Shown here piece after piece: positions 45,461-54,976 of a stretch of DNA of 64,000 nucleotides. This stretch comes from Labrys sp. WJW (GTDB lineage: Bacteria; Pseudomonadota; Alphaproteobacteria; Rhizobiales; Labraceae): NCBI RefSeq assembly GCF_001676615.1, contig NZ_LYXZ01000001.1, positions 1 through 64,000 on the forward strand. The letters run 5' to 3'. Numbering within the stretch: the stretch's first letter is position 1; each line of letters opens with the position of its first letter. The notes beneath the pieces are model-generated. The model searched no databases, had not been told where the DNA came from, and saw nothing but the letters and a program-made list of their open reading frames with translations. The translations under genes and the position numbers were made by a program.

Positions 45461-45852
45461 CCGCGCCTGCCCTGCCGCCGTGAAACCAGGCGTGCCAGCC
45501 GCGCCAACAATTCCTCCGGAATGAAAGGCTTGACCAGATAGTCGTCCGCACCTTTCTCCAGTGCCGAAACGATATCCTTTTCTCCCTTGCGGGCCGTCAG
45601 CATCACGACGGGAATCGCGGACAGGTCGGGATCGTTCTTGATGCGGGCCAGAACCTCGAATCCGTCCGATTTCGGCATCATGGCATCGAGCACGACGATA
45701 TCCGGCCGCTCCCCGCCCACCCGGGAAAGCGCTTCCGCACCATCGACCGCCTTGACGACGTCATAGCCCTTTGCCTGCAGCCGGAACTCCATGAGTTCCA
45801 GCAGCAGGGGATCATCGTCACAGATCAGGACCTTTGTCTTTGCAGCACTCAC
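45457..45852 (-). CDS. Single-domain response regulator
   Basis: The 131-residue product is only a receiver domain: acidic pocket ICDDDP (11-14), phospho-accepting Asp56 in VVLDAMMPKSDG, Thr in VMLTAR, and Lys in LVKPF. It has no output domain, so it must signal by protein contact or pass phosphate on. Its stop overlaps the TPR-YaiO start, suggesting direct post-translational control of the export machine. Confidence 0.92.
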   Translation of the reverse strand: MSAAKTKVLICDDDPLLLELMEFRLQAKGYDVVKAVDGAEALSRVGGERPDIVVLDAMMPKSDGFEVLARIKNDPDLSAIPVVMLTARKGEKDIVSALEKGADDYLVKPFIPEELLARLARLVSRRQGRRG

Positions 45853-45874
45853 TTGGACTGTCCCACGTCAACCG

Positions 45875-47452
45875 TCACGGCCCCGACCTCAACAATTCAT
45901 GGACCAGCAAACCGCCGAACCCAGGCCATGCCGGCAATGTCCGCTCTAGCCTTCTTCGAGCCTCTGCCAGGGTCTGAGGAGCACTCATAAAGCTGATTCG
46001 CGATGAATTCACCTCAACTTCATGACTTAGCGAAAAAACAGGTTTAGTTTTTGAATCTGAAATCTGTTCAGGCAATATTCGTACAACTACGCCCTCTCCC
46101 GAACGATCAAGCACCACCTCGCCGTGCGGCGCTCGAACATAAGTTCTGTGATATTCGTCGGGAACCCTACCGTTCTCGAGCGCGATGCCAACCGGAATTG
46201 CATCAGCGCCCCTCCAATTCAGCCATGGCTGCGCTATCTGCTCGACGACGGCAGGATCGGTGCGATACGCCATTACAGCAATTGCCTGGATCGATCCACG
46301 CACGCTCTCCAGGGCCTGCTCGCCCGCGACATCATCGAACATCCAGAAGGGCACCACGACTTCGACGGGTTCCCCGAGCACCTGTGAGAGCGCCTTGACG
46401 GTCGCCGCCCACTCCCGCCATCCGGCAGCGCGATCGGCAGCATATTCGGGCCGGAGATAGGGCTCGATGTCGTATTGGAAGGAACGTATCCCGGGGGCGG
46501 CCTGCTTGAAGCGCCGCAATATCCTGGCCCGGTCGAGCGCATGGGCACGCCCGGCTGGCGTGGCCATCGCCGCATCGCCCTCCACCGCATGCGCGGCAAT
46601 ATCGGCGCGGCCGAGGATGTCGATCAAACGGGCAATCCGGACAGCATCCTCGACCTGTCCATCCTTGATGCGCAATTGCAGATAGAGGCGATCGACCCTC
46701 GCGCGCCTGGCTTCTTCCACCAGTCGGTCCGGATCGGCCAGCCAGGGCCGCAGGTCCCAAATCCAGCTCCCGGTTCCCCGATGGTCCCCGATACGATCGG
46801 GGACCAGGTGCAAACCCGAGATCATCGCCACGGCATCATCCTGCGGGCAGGTCACCACCAGGTTGCGGATGCCGTCCGTGTTGCGCCAGCTCGCCGAGGG
46901 GATGGAAGCCGGAAGGGACTGCATGCCGCCGGGCGGAGCATCGGGCGCGTCCTGGCCCGGAGCGGTCAGGGCCAGGCCGAAGCCGGTCGAGCTTTGCCCT
47001 TCGATGAGCAACACGCCCCGCATGCCAGGCGGAAGCCGGTATCCGGCCGCGCCGAACACCACGCCGGCCGGTCGATGTCCCCGGGAGCATCGGATGACGA
47101 CGCCCGCTGCATCCGGCGACAGCCGGACACGCTCCTCCACCCCGAAAATGCGATGATCGAGGAGAGGGAGCAAATTAGCCTCGAAGGGCAAGGAGGCCGG
47201 CCGTGCCGGCTGCTTGCCGCCGTCCTCCTGAGGCCGGACGACCTCGGTCGGCTTGAAAAGCCCATTCTCCTTCACGCCGATGACGACCAGCTTGTCGGGC
47301 GTAGCCGTCAGACCCGCCATGGGAAAAGACCATTGCTTGTCCTCCGAAGCGGAGGCAACCGATATGAATGGAGACAAAGCCATGACCTCCACGGCAGCGA
47401 CCAAGGCTATCGCATAGGCCCGGTTGTTCCACCCTGTCCGCATGAACCGCAC
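45875..47452 (-). CDS. Secreted TIM-barrel-like protein, putative glycan hydrolase
   Basis: The 525-residue product has a signal peptide (about 1-36, ending ISVASA). I do not recognise a named family. The C-terminal half reads like a TIM barrel: VDRLYLQLRIKDGQ, SFQYDIEPYLRPEY with a D-x-E pair (Asp328, Glu330) as in family 18 glycosidases, VEVVVPFWMFDD, IAVMAYRTD and ADAIPVGIALE on successive strands. The N-terminal half (about 40-230) is beta-rich and may bind carbohydrate. Between two receiver genes in a glycan-export operon, it is the likely equivalent of the PgaB hydrolase. The function is inferred, not established. Confidence 0.65.
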   Translation of the reverse strand: MRFMRTGWNNRAYAIALVAAVEVMALSPFISVASASEDKQWSFPMAGLTATPDKLVVIGVKENGLFKPTEVVRPQEDGGKQPARPASLPFEANLLPLLDHRIFGVEERVRLSPDAAGVVIRCSRGHRPAGVVFGAAGYRLPPGMRGVLLIEGQSSTGFGLALTAPGQDAPDAPPGGMQSLPASIPSASWRNTDGIRNLVVTCPQDDAVAMISGLHLVPDRIGDHRGTGSWIWDLRPWLADPDRLVEEARRARVDRLYLQLRIKDGQVEDAVRIARLIDILGRADIAAHAVEGDAAMATPAGRAHALDRARILRRFKQAAPGIRSFQYDIEPYLRPEYAADRAAGWREWAATVKALSQVLGEPVEVVVPFWMFDDVAGEQALESVRGSIQAIAVMAYRTDPAVVEQIAQPWLNWRGADAIPVGIALENGRVPDEYHRTYVRAPHGEVVLDRSGEGVVVRILPEQISDSKTKPVFSLSHEVEVNSSRISFMSAPQTLAEARRRLERTLPAWPGFGGLLVHELLRSGP

Positions 47453-47463
47453 CGGTCAGACCT

Positions 47464-47859
47464 TCACAAAAGCTGTCGACCTGAGCCGCGTTCCTGGAGC
47501 AATCTCTTCACATCCTTCGCCAAGGTCATGGGATCAAACGGTTTTGCAACCACGCCAATGGCACCCATGGCTCGATATTGCACGACCTCATGCGTCTGGG
47601 TCCGGGCAGTGACGAAGGCGACGGGAATCGAAGCCGTTCGGGATGATGCAGCCAGCTGGCGCAACGTTTCGGGGCCATCCATGCCAGGCATCATGACGTC
47701 CAGCAAGACCAGATCCGGCTGCCACTCCGCGGCATCGACGAGCGCCTTGCAGCCCGAGGCGGACGAACGCACCTCGAATTGCGGCTCGAGCTCCAGCGAG
47801 ATCTGAGCGATTTCCCGGATATCATCCTCATCGTCGACATAAAGGATCTTGGTCGGCAT
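47464..47859 (-). CDS. Single-domain response regulator
   Basis: The 131-residue product is a receiver domain with pocket YVDDEDD (7-13), phospho-accepting Asp54 in VLLDVMMPGMDG, Thr in FVTAR and Lys in VAKPFD. It has no DNA-binding or enzymatic output. It lies 4 bp downstream of the hybrid kinase gene. With the other receiver gene and the Hpt it forms a multi-step relay. Confidence 0.92.
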   Translation of the reverse strand: MPTKILYVDDEDDIREIAQISLELEPQFEVRSSASGCKALVDAAEWQPDLVLLDVMMPGMDGPETLRQLAASSRTASIPVAFVTARTQTHEVVQYRAMGAIGVVAKPFDPMTLAKDVKRLLQERGSGRQLL

Positions 47860-47863
47860 CGCT

Positions 47864-50299
47864 TCACTCTCCCGATGTCGTCATGTGGATATGAATATCG
47901 AAGGTGGGCAGCAAGTTCCTGACCAGCTTTGCCACATCAAGCTCGGACGTCTTGGTCTTGGTCATGATGGCCCTGACGCGATCGCCGAGATTTTGGTCGA
48001 GTTCCACGGCCGAAAACACGATGACCGGCGTATCGAGGGGCAAATCCTTCAGCAGGTCGAGGCCAGACCCGTCCGGCAGCCCAATGTCGAGAATGACGAG
48101 ATCAAAGCGCTGCAGTGCAATCGCCTCCTGGGCCTGGGCCAAGGAGCGAGCCGACGAAATGCAGACATCCGGCCCCAATCCCTCCGACATCACGGTCAGG
48201 ACACCCTCGTCATCCTCGACATGCAGGATATTGGGCCGGCGGTCGATCTTGCGGGTGACGATCTTTTCGAGCGCGGCATGAAGACGGTCGGGATCGACGG
48301 GTTTCTCCAGCCAATCCACGATCCCGATCGCAGATCCGTTCAGGGAGCGCCGGGTTTCGTCGGCGACCGCGGATATCACGATGACGGGGATGTTCGCATT
48401 GGTGGCGGAGGCTCGAATATGGCGGAAGAGCTCGATGCCCGACTCCCCGGCCAATTTGATGTCCAGCGTCATCGCCACATAGTCGCGTGTTCGCAGAAGG
48501 GTTTTGGCCGAGGCGATGTCGGGAGCGACGTCGCTCGTGAAGTTTTCCGCATCGAGAAGCATGGCCAGCACGGCGGAGATGTCCGCCTCGTCTTCGCAGA
48601 TCAGCACCCTCAGCCGATTGTCCCGCTTGCGGACGATGACGGCGGGCTCCGGCCTGGGCGGCCGCTCCGCTTCGGAAAGCTCGACGTGAAAGGCCGTGCC
48701 GGTTCCCTCTCCGGTTTCGAAAGACAGGGTACCGCCGAGCTTTTCGACGATGGTCTTGGCAATGCTCAGGCCAAGCCCGGTACCGCCCTTGCTGCGGGTG
48801 CTCGAGGCATCGGCCTGGGCGAACTTCTCGAAAACCTGGTCCTGGAACGTATCGGGAATGCCGCCGCCGCGATCGATCACCGATATGCGCAGCTTTCTGC
48901 CCTGCTGGCGCTGCAATCGGAGGATTACCGTCTCGCCGTCCGGGGAGAACTTGATGGCATTCGACAGGAGATTGGCCAGGACCTGATGCAGCCGATCCGG
49001 ATCGAGAACGGCTTCCGCCCGGGGAGCATCGTCCATCAGGGCGATGCGGATCTGCTTTTCGGACATGTAGTTGGTGCTGCCCGCGATGGCCTGCTCCAAG
49101 ATCGGCCGCAGCGCCGTCCTGGCGACCTGGAACACCATCTTGCCCGACTCGATCTTTTCCATGTCGAGGATGTCGTTGATGAGATGAACCAGCCGCTCGC
49201 TGTTGGTGTGGGCGATCTTGACGAGGTTGGCGGCCTTGGGAGGCAGTGTGCCCGAGACACCGGCGGCAATGAGGCCGAGAGAACCGCGGATCGAGGTCAG
49301 CGGCGTCCGCAATTCATGGCTGACGGTGGAGATGAATTCATTCTTGAGCTGGGCTGCACGCCTCTGCTCCGTAACGTCGCGATTATAAGTGATGATGCCG
49401 ACGATACGCCCGCCCTCGTCGCGGAACGGCGCCTTCAATGTCGCTACCCAGCCCTTCCGCCCGTCCGGAAAAACGGCCGGCTGATCGATCCGCACCGTCT
49501 CGCCACGCTCCAGGGTCGACACTTCGTCCTGTCGGAACTTCTCCGCCAGATCGGGGGGAAAGAAATCGAAATCCGTCTTGCCGATCAGGGCATCCACCGA
49601 GCCAGCCCGCATGAATCTGGCTGTTGCCGGATTGGCGGCGATGAAGCGACCCTGACTGTCCTTCACATTGAGGCAGTCCGGCAGCTCTCGCACCATCGCA
49701 CTGAAGATCAAATTGGCTTCCGCCAGTTCACGTCGGCGCCATTGCCTGTCGAGCAGGACCCCAATGATGATCTGGCTGACGAAGATGAACGACAACAGCG
49801 GAAAGCCGGCCTGTTTGAAAATCTCGATACCGGCATATGAAGGAAACAGCACGAAGCCGATGGCGCTGCCCGCAGCTACCGCAGCGCCCAACCCCAGGAT
49901 ATCCACCGACTTCCGGCGTCGGCCGCCAATGAAATAATGATAGCCCAGCCCGACAGCCGCCGAGATCAGGATGCCCATCACGCCTGGCCATGCCCCTGCG
50001 CCGCCGAGATAGAGCCGGAAGGCGATCGCGCACAGGGTCGTAAAGGCCGCCGCTCTCCATCCCCCGAAAAAGGCGGCGGAAGCGATGAAGGCGGACCGCA
50101 AATCGACGATGAAGCCGGAGGCAATCGGCATAGCCAACAGCATGGATATCACGGCTCCACCCGCCATCACCGCACCCAGGAAGAGGTCCTGAACTTTCCT
50201 GGATGTTCGCCTGGCGAGATCGGAAATGATGTCCCATCCCACCAGAAAAATCGAGACGAGTGCAAGATTTGCCAGAAGTGATTGCCAGATCGTACCCAT
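47864..50299 (-). CDS. Hybrid histidine kinase with 5TMR-LytS-type sensor, PAS and two receiver domains
   Basis: The 811-residue protein begins with five to six membrane helices (about 5-185) containing the LytS-type landmark IVDLRSAFIASAAFFGGWRA and FRLYLGG. A PAS domain (about 200-312), HisKA with His328 in STVSHELRTPLTS, HATPase with N-box Asn447, GGGIPDTF and GTGLGLSIAK, receiver 1 (about 563-680, Asp613) and receiver 2 (about 690-800, Asp738, with KTKTS in place of KP) follow. The LytS-type membrane module often monitors envelope or membrane-potential state. It is the first gene of the operon and presumably phosphorylates the Hpt and the two receiver proteins. Confidence 0.95.
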   Translation of the reverse strand: MGTIWQSLLANLALVSIFLVGWDIISDLARRTSRKVQDLFLGAVMAGGAVISMLLAMPIASGFIVDLRSAFIASAAFFGGWRAAAFTTLCAIAFRLYLGGAGAWPGVMGILISAAVGLGYHYFIGGRRRKSVDILGLGAAVAAGSAIGFVLFPSYAGIEIFKQAGFPLLSFIFVSQIIIGVLLDRQWRRRELAEANLIFSAMVRELPDCLNVKDSQGRFIAANPATARFMRAGSVDALIGKTDFDFFPPDLAEKFRQDEVSTLERGETVRIDQPAVFPDGRKGWVATLKAPFRDEGGRIVGIITYNRDVTEQRRAAQLKNEFISTVSHELRTPLTSIRGSLGLIAAGVSGTLPPKAANLVKIAHTNSERLVHLINDILDMEKIESGKMVFQVARTALRPILEQAIAGSTNYMSEKQIRIALMDDAPRAEAVLDPDRLHQVLANLLSNAIKFSPDGETVILRLQRQQGRKLRISVIDRGGGIPDTFQDQVFEKFAQADASSTRSKGGTGLGLSIAKTIVEKLGGTLSFETGEGTGTAFHVELSEAERPPRPEPAVIVRKRDNRLRVLICEDEADISAVLAMLLDAENFTSDVAPDIASAKTLLRTRDYVAMTLDIKLAGESGIELFRHIRASATNANIPVIVISAVADETRRSLNGSAIGIVDWLEKPVDPDRLHAALEKIVTRKIDRRPNILHVEDDEGVLTVMSEGLGPDVCISSARSLAQAQEAIALQRFDLVILDIGLPDGSGLDLLKDLPLDTPVIVFSAVELDQNLGDRVRAIMTKTKTSELDVAKLVRNLLPTFDIHIHMTTSGE

Positions 50300-50607
50300 G
50301 CCGGCCCCAAATCTTGATCAGACGATTCGCCGTCGACCATCGCAGATGGAAATTTCCCGGCAAGCAACTCGCCGATATCACACGTGATATACGACGATAG
50401 TCCAGGCTTTCACGAGGGGCCAGTCCAGGATCTGCGGTGTCCGCCATCGCCTCGCGGAATCCACCAGACCCGCGCCGGATGGTCCCGGCGTGTCATCAAA
50501 CCATCATCCACCCCCGGTCATAGTGCTGCCCACAAACTGGCCGCGCAGCCGCTCGCGGCGGATGCGCCGTCGCCATGGCACGACTGACTCTGGCGGGGTA
50601 ATGCAGC
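50300..50607. promoter_or_regulatory. Divergent intergenic region with a strong palindrome
   Basis: These 308 bp separate the hybrid kinase operon from the LysM gene and hold no supported gene. ATATCA-CACG-TGATAT (50375-50390) is a perfect inverted repeat about 75 bp upstream of the kinase start. It is a probable operator for either direction. A TCATCAAACCATCATC tract follows near 50495. No clear promoter boxes were recognised. Confidence 0.5.
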
Positions 50608-53600
50608 ATGTCTTTTCGCATAGATCCGAACGCACGGTTTCGCTTCGATCCGATCCGCAATGTGAGCTTCGCGCTCCCCCCGCAGCAGCAGAAATTCTTC
50701 GAATCGCAGATCGACAAGGCCGTGCGGGAGCGGGCCGATGCCGGCGGGCCCAAGCAGCTCGATCCGAAAACGGAGAAGACGGTCATCGTCGAACAGGGCG
50801 ACAGCCTGTGGAAGATCGCCGCCGAGAGCAACGTCAAGTTCGCGGACCTTATCGCGGCCAACAAGGGGCATCTCGACGCCAATGGCGACTTGATCCACCC
50901 CAATGATGTGATCATCGTCCCCGAAAGCGCGCCCGAGCTGGTTGCCAAGTCCCCGGCCGGTACCGGCGGCGCGCCGTCCGGCGAGAAGGCCTTCCTCGAC
51001 GATCTCTATGGCCAGGGCAACAAGCTCGGCTACCAGGACGGCATCTCCCTGGAGGAGCTGAAGGCCGGTGGTGCGGCGATCAAGGCCGATATCGGGGCCT
51101 ATCTCGATGCTCTGCCGCCATCCCAGCGCCAGGCGGCTGCCCTCAGGATCGCTGCCTATGACTGGTCGGATGGCGGGCCGGCCAAGGCCAGCGCCGAAGC
51201 GGCAATTCACGAGCGCGGGCTGGAGACCGATCCGGAAGAGGCCTTTGCGAAAGGCCTCTACGAACGCGGCAACAAGGGCGCCGATTCCGACGACCCGACC
51301 TACGATTTCGCGGCCGAGCAGAAACAGCTCACTGCCGACACCAAAGCCTATCTGGCCGGCTTGCCGGAAGCCGAGCGGCCGGCCGCGCTGCAGCGCCTGT
51401 TCGATCGCGACTGGACGGATGGCGGCCCTGCGCAGAGCGCCATCGAGGCGGCCGGCAAGGATCTCGGCATCGCCCTGCGCCCCTCCGGCCATGCCGGGCC
51501 GCAGGTGGAAGCCGCGGCGCGCAAGATCATCGACGACGCCAAGGCCGCAGGCAGCCCCGGCAAGGCCTTCGAGAAGATGGCCGAGGGCTACACCAAGGCA
51601 ACGCCCGAGGTGAAGCAGGCCATCGCGAATTCGCAGGATGCCCTTGCCCTCATCCAGGCAGCCGCCGACGAGGCGACGCAGCAGTTGAAGGACTACGATC
51701 CCAAGACGGCGGTCAGCGACCAGGGCGATGCTGCGACGATGATGTACAATCTGCGCGGCCTGGTGGACAAGGCCGATCCGGACCTGGCGGTGAAGCTGAT
51801 GCAGGCAGCCCTGCCCATCATCGAGGCCGCCAATGCCACGCGGCAGCGCGAGGTCGGCACCGATCTGATCGGCATGGAAGGCCTGTCCAACCTGATGGCG
51901 ATCATCGACAAGATAGGCGATGCCCCAGGCGCATCGACCATCGTCGCGCGCTTCGCCGAGATCGGAAGCTACGACATCAATTCCATTCCCCAGGCCATCG
52001 CCGGCGGCTCGCGCCTGGATTACCCGCTTGCCCTCGGCTATCCGGTCGATGAAACCGTCATTCCCAATGTGCAGCAATTTGCGGCCGGCAGCGTGAACAA
52101 GGACGTCGATGCCTATCTGGAACACACCAAGGAGCTGCAATATCTGATCGCCAGCAAGGGCCCGCTGATGACGCCCGAGCAACTCACCCAGGCGATCGCC
52201 GACTACAAGACGGGCAAGGGCCCGCAATGGCAGCAGAAGGAGCAGGACCTCGCCGCCAAGATCAGCGAGGACGGCAAGAAGCTCCTGGTCCAGATCGACC
52301 AGTTGGGCAATCTACCGCCCGAACTGGCCCAGTATCAGAAACAGGCCAACGACGCCGTCGCCAAACTGCTCGCCGACGACAAGACCGCGATGGCGCTCAA
52401 CATGACGCTGACGCAGGAGCCGACCCTGCTCGGCCTGCCCAAGTTCGACAAGCTCGCAGGCACGCTGCGTCTGACGGATCGCGGCCGCAAGATCGTCGAG
52501 GAAGCGGCAACCCAGCTGATCCGGCGCACCGTGATCCCCGGCTTCGCCGATTTCGACCCAAGCAATCCGGCAACGTTCAGGAAGGTCGACGATGCGCTCG
52601 TCTCCTTCAAGGACGGCAGCATGGCCAAGATGCTCGGCGTCAAGCAGAGCGAGCTCGACAAGGCCATCAAGCTGGTCGAGGATTCACTGCCAAAGGCCGG
52701 TGACACGCCCGCCGAAGTGGAGCGCAAGATGCGCCAGCTCAATGCCGGGCTGGATGACATCACCGACACCAATGGCATCAAGGCCTTCAAGAACGACACG
52801 ACGCCGGGCAAGATCCTGCGCATCATCGGCACTGCCGCCACCCTGGCGGGCCTGGTCAATACCGGCGTCAACTTTGCCAATAATCCGACCTGGAAGGGCG
52901 GGCTCAAGATGGTGATCGACGCCGCCGGCGTCAGCCAGCGTGCGATCGAGCTCTCGCACGGCTTTGGCCTTCTCTCGGGCGGCAACAAGACGGTGGAGGT
53001 GTTCGGATCCAGCAGCAAGCCGGCCGTCAAGGTCCTCGGTGCGGTCGGCGCGATCTTCGATGTCTGGAATGCGGTCGATTATTTCAAGGCGGGCGATCCG
53101 ACGATGGGCAGCCTCTCCCTCGTCGCCGGCGGCGGCACGGTGATGGCCGCTCTCGGCACCGGCACAGCCTTCGGGCCGATCGGGCTGGCCGTCGTCATCG
53201 GCGCGGTGATCGCCCAGTTCGTCGTGGCGGGCAATCGTGACAATCACGAATTCGAGACCGCCGACGCGACCGCCTTCCTCGAACATGCCGGCCTGTCGGA
53301 GGAAGCCGCCGCCGCCCTCATGAACCAGAGCCGCGAAGGCTACAGCCCCGTGCCGCTCCTCATCCAATATGGCGAGCTCAAGGGCTTCAAGATGAACGAT
53401 CCCACCAGCCGGCAGACCTTCATCGACTGGATCAACGCCATGCCCAAGGCGGCGCGCGACACGCTGGTGAGCAATCTGCACCATACGCTCGCCGGCCTTA
53501 AGGGCGATGCCACCAAGCTCCCGCAGACGGCCTCGTCCGACTCCACCTATACGGATCCCTCGCGGTTCAACGCCCAGGAGGATTTCACGGCGCCCGACGA

Positions 53601-53736
53601 CTACGGTTCGGGCGAAGTCACCGTGCATATCGACAACCCCGCCTCCAAGGTTCGCAAGGGCGAGGCCGGGCCTGCTTCGGTGACGCAGATCGATGTGGCG
53701 CTTGCGGCGCTCGGCATCGCCATCCCGGTGGCCTGA
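50608..53736 (+). CDS. Large LysM-domain protein, candidate type III secretion substrate
   Basis: The 1042-residue protein has no signal peptide. A LysM domain is at about 59-106 (VIVEQGDSLWKIAAESN...LIHPNDVIIVP). An internal duplication of about 80 residues follows (about 126-205 and 210-291; shared F-LYxxGNK, AYLxxLPxxxRxAALxR, DWxDGGPA). A long alpha-helical middle and hydrophobic segments near 732-752, 808-825 and 838-873 (VVIGAVIAQFVVAG) resemble translocators or membrane-inserting effectors. It lies next to type III genes, and cytoplasmic LysM proteins without a Sec signal are good candidates for export by that machine. An alternative is a phage-tail-like or peptidoglycan-linked structural protein. 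Confidence 0.75.
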   Translation: MSFRIDPNARFRFDPIRNVSFALPPQQQKFFESQIDKAVRERADAGGPKQLDPKTEKTVIVEQGDSLWKIAAESNVKFADLIAANKGHLDANGDLIHPNDVIIVPESAPELVAKSPAGTGGAPSGEKAFLDDLYGQGNKLGYQDGISLEELKAGGAAIKADIGAYLDALPPSQRQAAALRIAAYDWSDGGPAKASAEAAIHERGLETDPEEAFAKGLYERGNKGADSDDPTYDFAAEQKQLTADTKAYLAGLPEAERPAALQRLFDRDWTDGGPAQSAIEAAGKDLGIALRPSGHAGPQVEAAARKIIDDAKAAGSPGKAFEKMAEGYTKATPEVKQAIANSQDALALIQAAADEATQQLKDYDPKTAVSDQGDAATMMYNLRGLVDKADPDLAVKLMQAALPIIEAANATRQREVGTDLIGMEGLSNLMAIIDKIGDAPGASTIVARFAEIGSYDINSIPQAIAGGSRLDYPLALGYPVDETVIPNVQQFAAGSVNKDVDAYLEHTKELQYLIASKGPLMTPEQLTQAIADYKTGKGPQWQQKEQDLAAKISEDGKKLLVQIDQLGNLPPELAQYQKQANDAVAKLLADDKTAMALNMTLTQEPTLLGLPKFDKLAGTLRLTDRGRKIVEEAATQLIRRTVIPGFADFDPSNPATFRKVDDALVSFKDGSMAKMLGVKQSELDKAIKLVEDSLPKAGDTPAEVERKMRQLNAGLDDITDTNGIKAFKNDTTPGKILRIIGTAATLAGLVNTGVNFANNPTWKGGLKMVIDAAGVSQRAIELSHGFGLLSGGNKTVEVFGSSSKPAVKVLGAVGAIFDVWNAVDYFKAGDPTMGSLSLVAGGGTVMAALGTGTAFGPIGLAVVIGAVIAQFVVAGNRDNHEFETADATAFLEHAGLSEEAAAALMNQSREGYSPVPLLIQYGELKGFKMNDPTSRQTFIDWINAMPKAARDTLVSNLHHTLAGLKGDATKLPQTASSDSTYTDPSRFNAQEDFTAPDDYGSGEVTVHIDNPASKVRKGEAGPASVTQIDVALAALGIAIPVA

Positions 53737-53790
53737 CCGGTTCTGGAAAACGTTCGCGTCAAAGCCGAAGCCATAACTGGCGCCCCCGCC

Positions 53791-54834
53791 CTAGACCAGC
53801 CCGTTCTTGACCAGGTGGGCGACGATGGCCGGGAAATAGTCGGGCTCGACATAGGCGCCGGGGGCGGTGCGCTCGAACAGGGCTTCGGCCAGGGCCGCAT
53901 CCTCGACGATCGCCAGATCGAGCTCGCGGGCCTGCGCACGCAGGCCCGGCACGGCAGCGCCCTCGCCCTTGCCGACCAGGACCGGAACGGGCGTTTCGCC
54001 GCGCACATAGCGAAGGCCCACCAGGTACTCCGCGCCGACGACGACCAGCACCGCATTGGCGAGGCCGAGCCGGTAGGGCCGGCTGGTCACGTCGCGACGC
54101 TGACGTTGAAGTTCCTGTCGAATGAGAGGATCTCCCTCCAAATCCTTGTGTTCTCTCTTGTACTCAGTCTTCGTCATCCGCATGTCGCGCAAGAAGAGCC
54201 CGCGCTGGATCGGCATGTCGATGAGGCCGACCACGATGAAGGCGAGGGCCGCCGCCGCCCCCAGGGGCGTAAGGATGGCAAGCAGCGTCGGCTCCAGGCA
54301 GGACTGGCCGCAGGCTGGAACCTCGAAGAGCGGCTGCAGCCAGGCGGCCATGATGGCGACGAAGACGGCCGCCAGCAGCAGCGTCTTCATCAGGCTCTTG
54401 GCGAACTCCACGACATTGCGCAGGGATGCGATGCGCTTGAGCCCCTTGGCGGGATTGACATGCTCGAATTGCGGCTTGAGCGGCTCGAAGGAAAACACCG
54501 GGCCACGCGTCGCGATGGTACTGACCAGGATCGTCGCGGCGACGACGACCCCCGCCAGCGGCACCACGATGTAGAGAAGCGTGAGCATGGCCTGGTGAAT
54601 GAGGGCACTGGCGGTCTGGGCGAAGGGAACCGACTGCGCACTCGCGACAAGCTCGGCGAATTGCTTGATGCGGTCCATGATGCCGGACCCCGCGATATAG
54701 AGGAAGGCAAGGGCCGCGAAGATCGAGAAGCCCGAAACCAGGTCCCGGCTGTTGGAAACCTGGCCTTTGCGTCGTGCATCGCGCAGTTTCTTTTCCGAAG
54801 CGGGAAGCTTTTTCTCTTCGCTTTCCTGGGACAT
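53791..54834 (-). CDS. sctU: Type III secretion export switch protein without the NPTH motif
   Basis: The 347-residue product matches SctU/YscU/FlhB: KKLPASEKKLRDARRKGQVSNSRDL at the start, four membrane segments (about 33-50, 80-105, 148-168, 185-207), MTKTEYKREHKDLEGDP linker and a C-terminal cytoplasmic domain. At the place of the self-cleaving Asn-Pro-Thr-His the protein has Gly-Ala-Glu-Tyr (267-270), between LANAVLVVV and LVGLRYVRGETPVPVLVGKG. Autocleavage by the known mechanism is therefore not expected. Flagellar FlhB is unlikely given the secretin and SctD genes nearby. Confidence 0.9.
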   Translation of the reverse strand: MSQESEEKKLPASEKKLRDARRKGQVSNSRDLVSGFSIFAALAFLYIAGSGIMDRIKQFAELVASAQSVPFAQTASALIHQAMLTLLYIVVPLAGVVVAATILVSTIATRGPVFSFEPLKPQFEHVNPAKGLKRIASLRNVVEFAKSLMKTLLLAAVFVAIMAAWLQPLFEVPACGQSCLEPTLLAILTPLGAAAALAFIVVGLIDMPIQRGLFLRDMRMTKTEYKREHKDLEGDPLIRQELQRQRRDVTSRPYRLGLANAVLVVVGAEYLVGLRYVRGETPVPVLVGKGEGAAVPGLRAQARELDLAIVEDAALAEALFERTAPGAYVEPDYFPAIVAHLVKNGLV

Positions 54835-54976
54835 GTCAGCGCCCTATACCATGCGTGATGTCGCTATTTCCTGCGCGGCCGCGCATCTTTCCGAGGTTCT
54901 TCGTGGATGACCTGCGTATATGGTTTCCGCGGCAGGAGGCTTGCGATATGATCCGGCGGCTTTCAGGAGGATCGGC

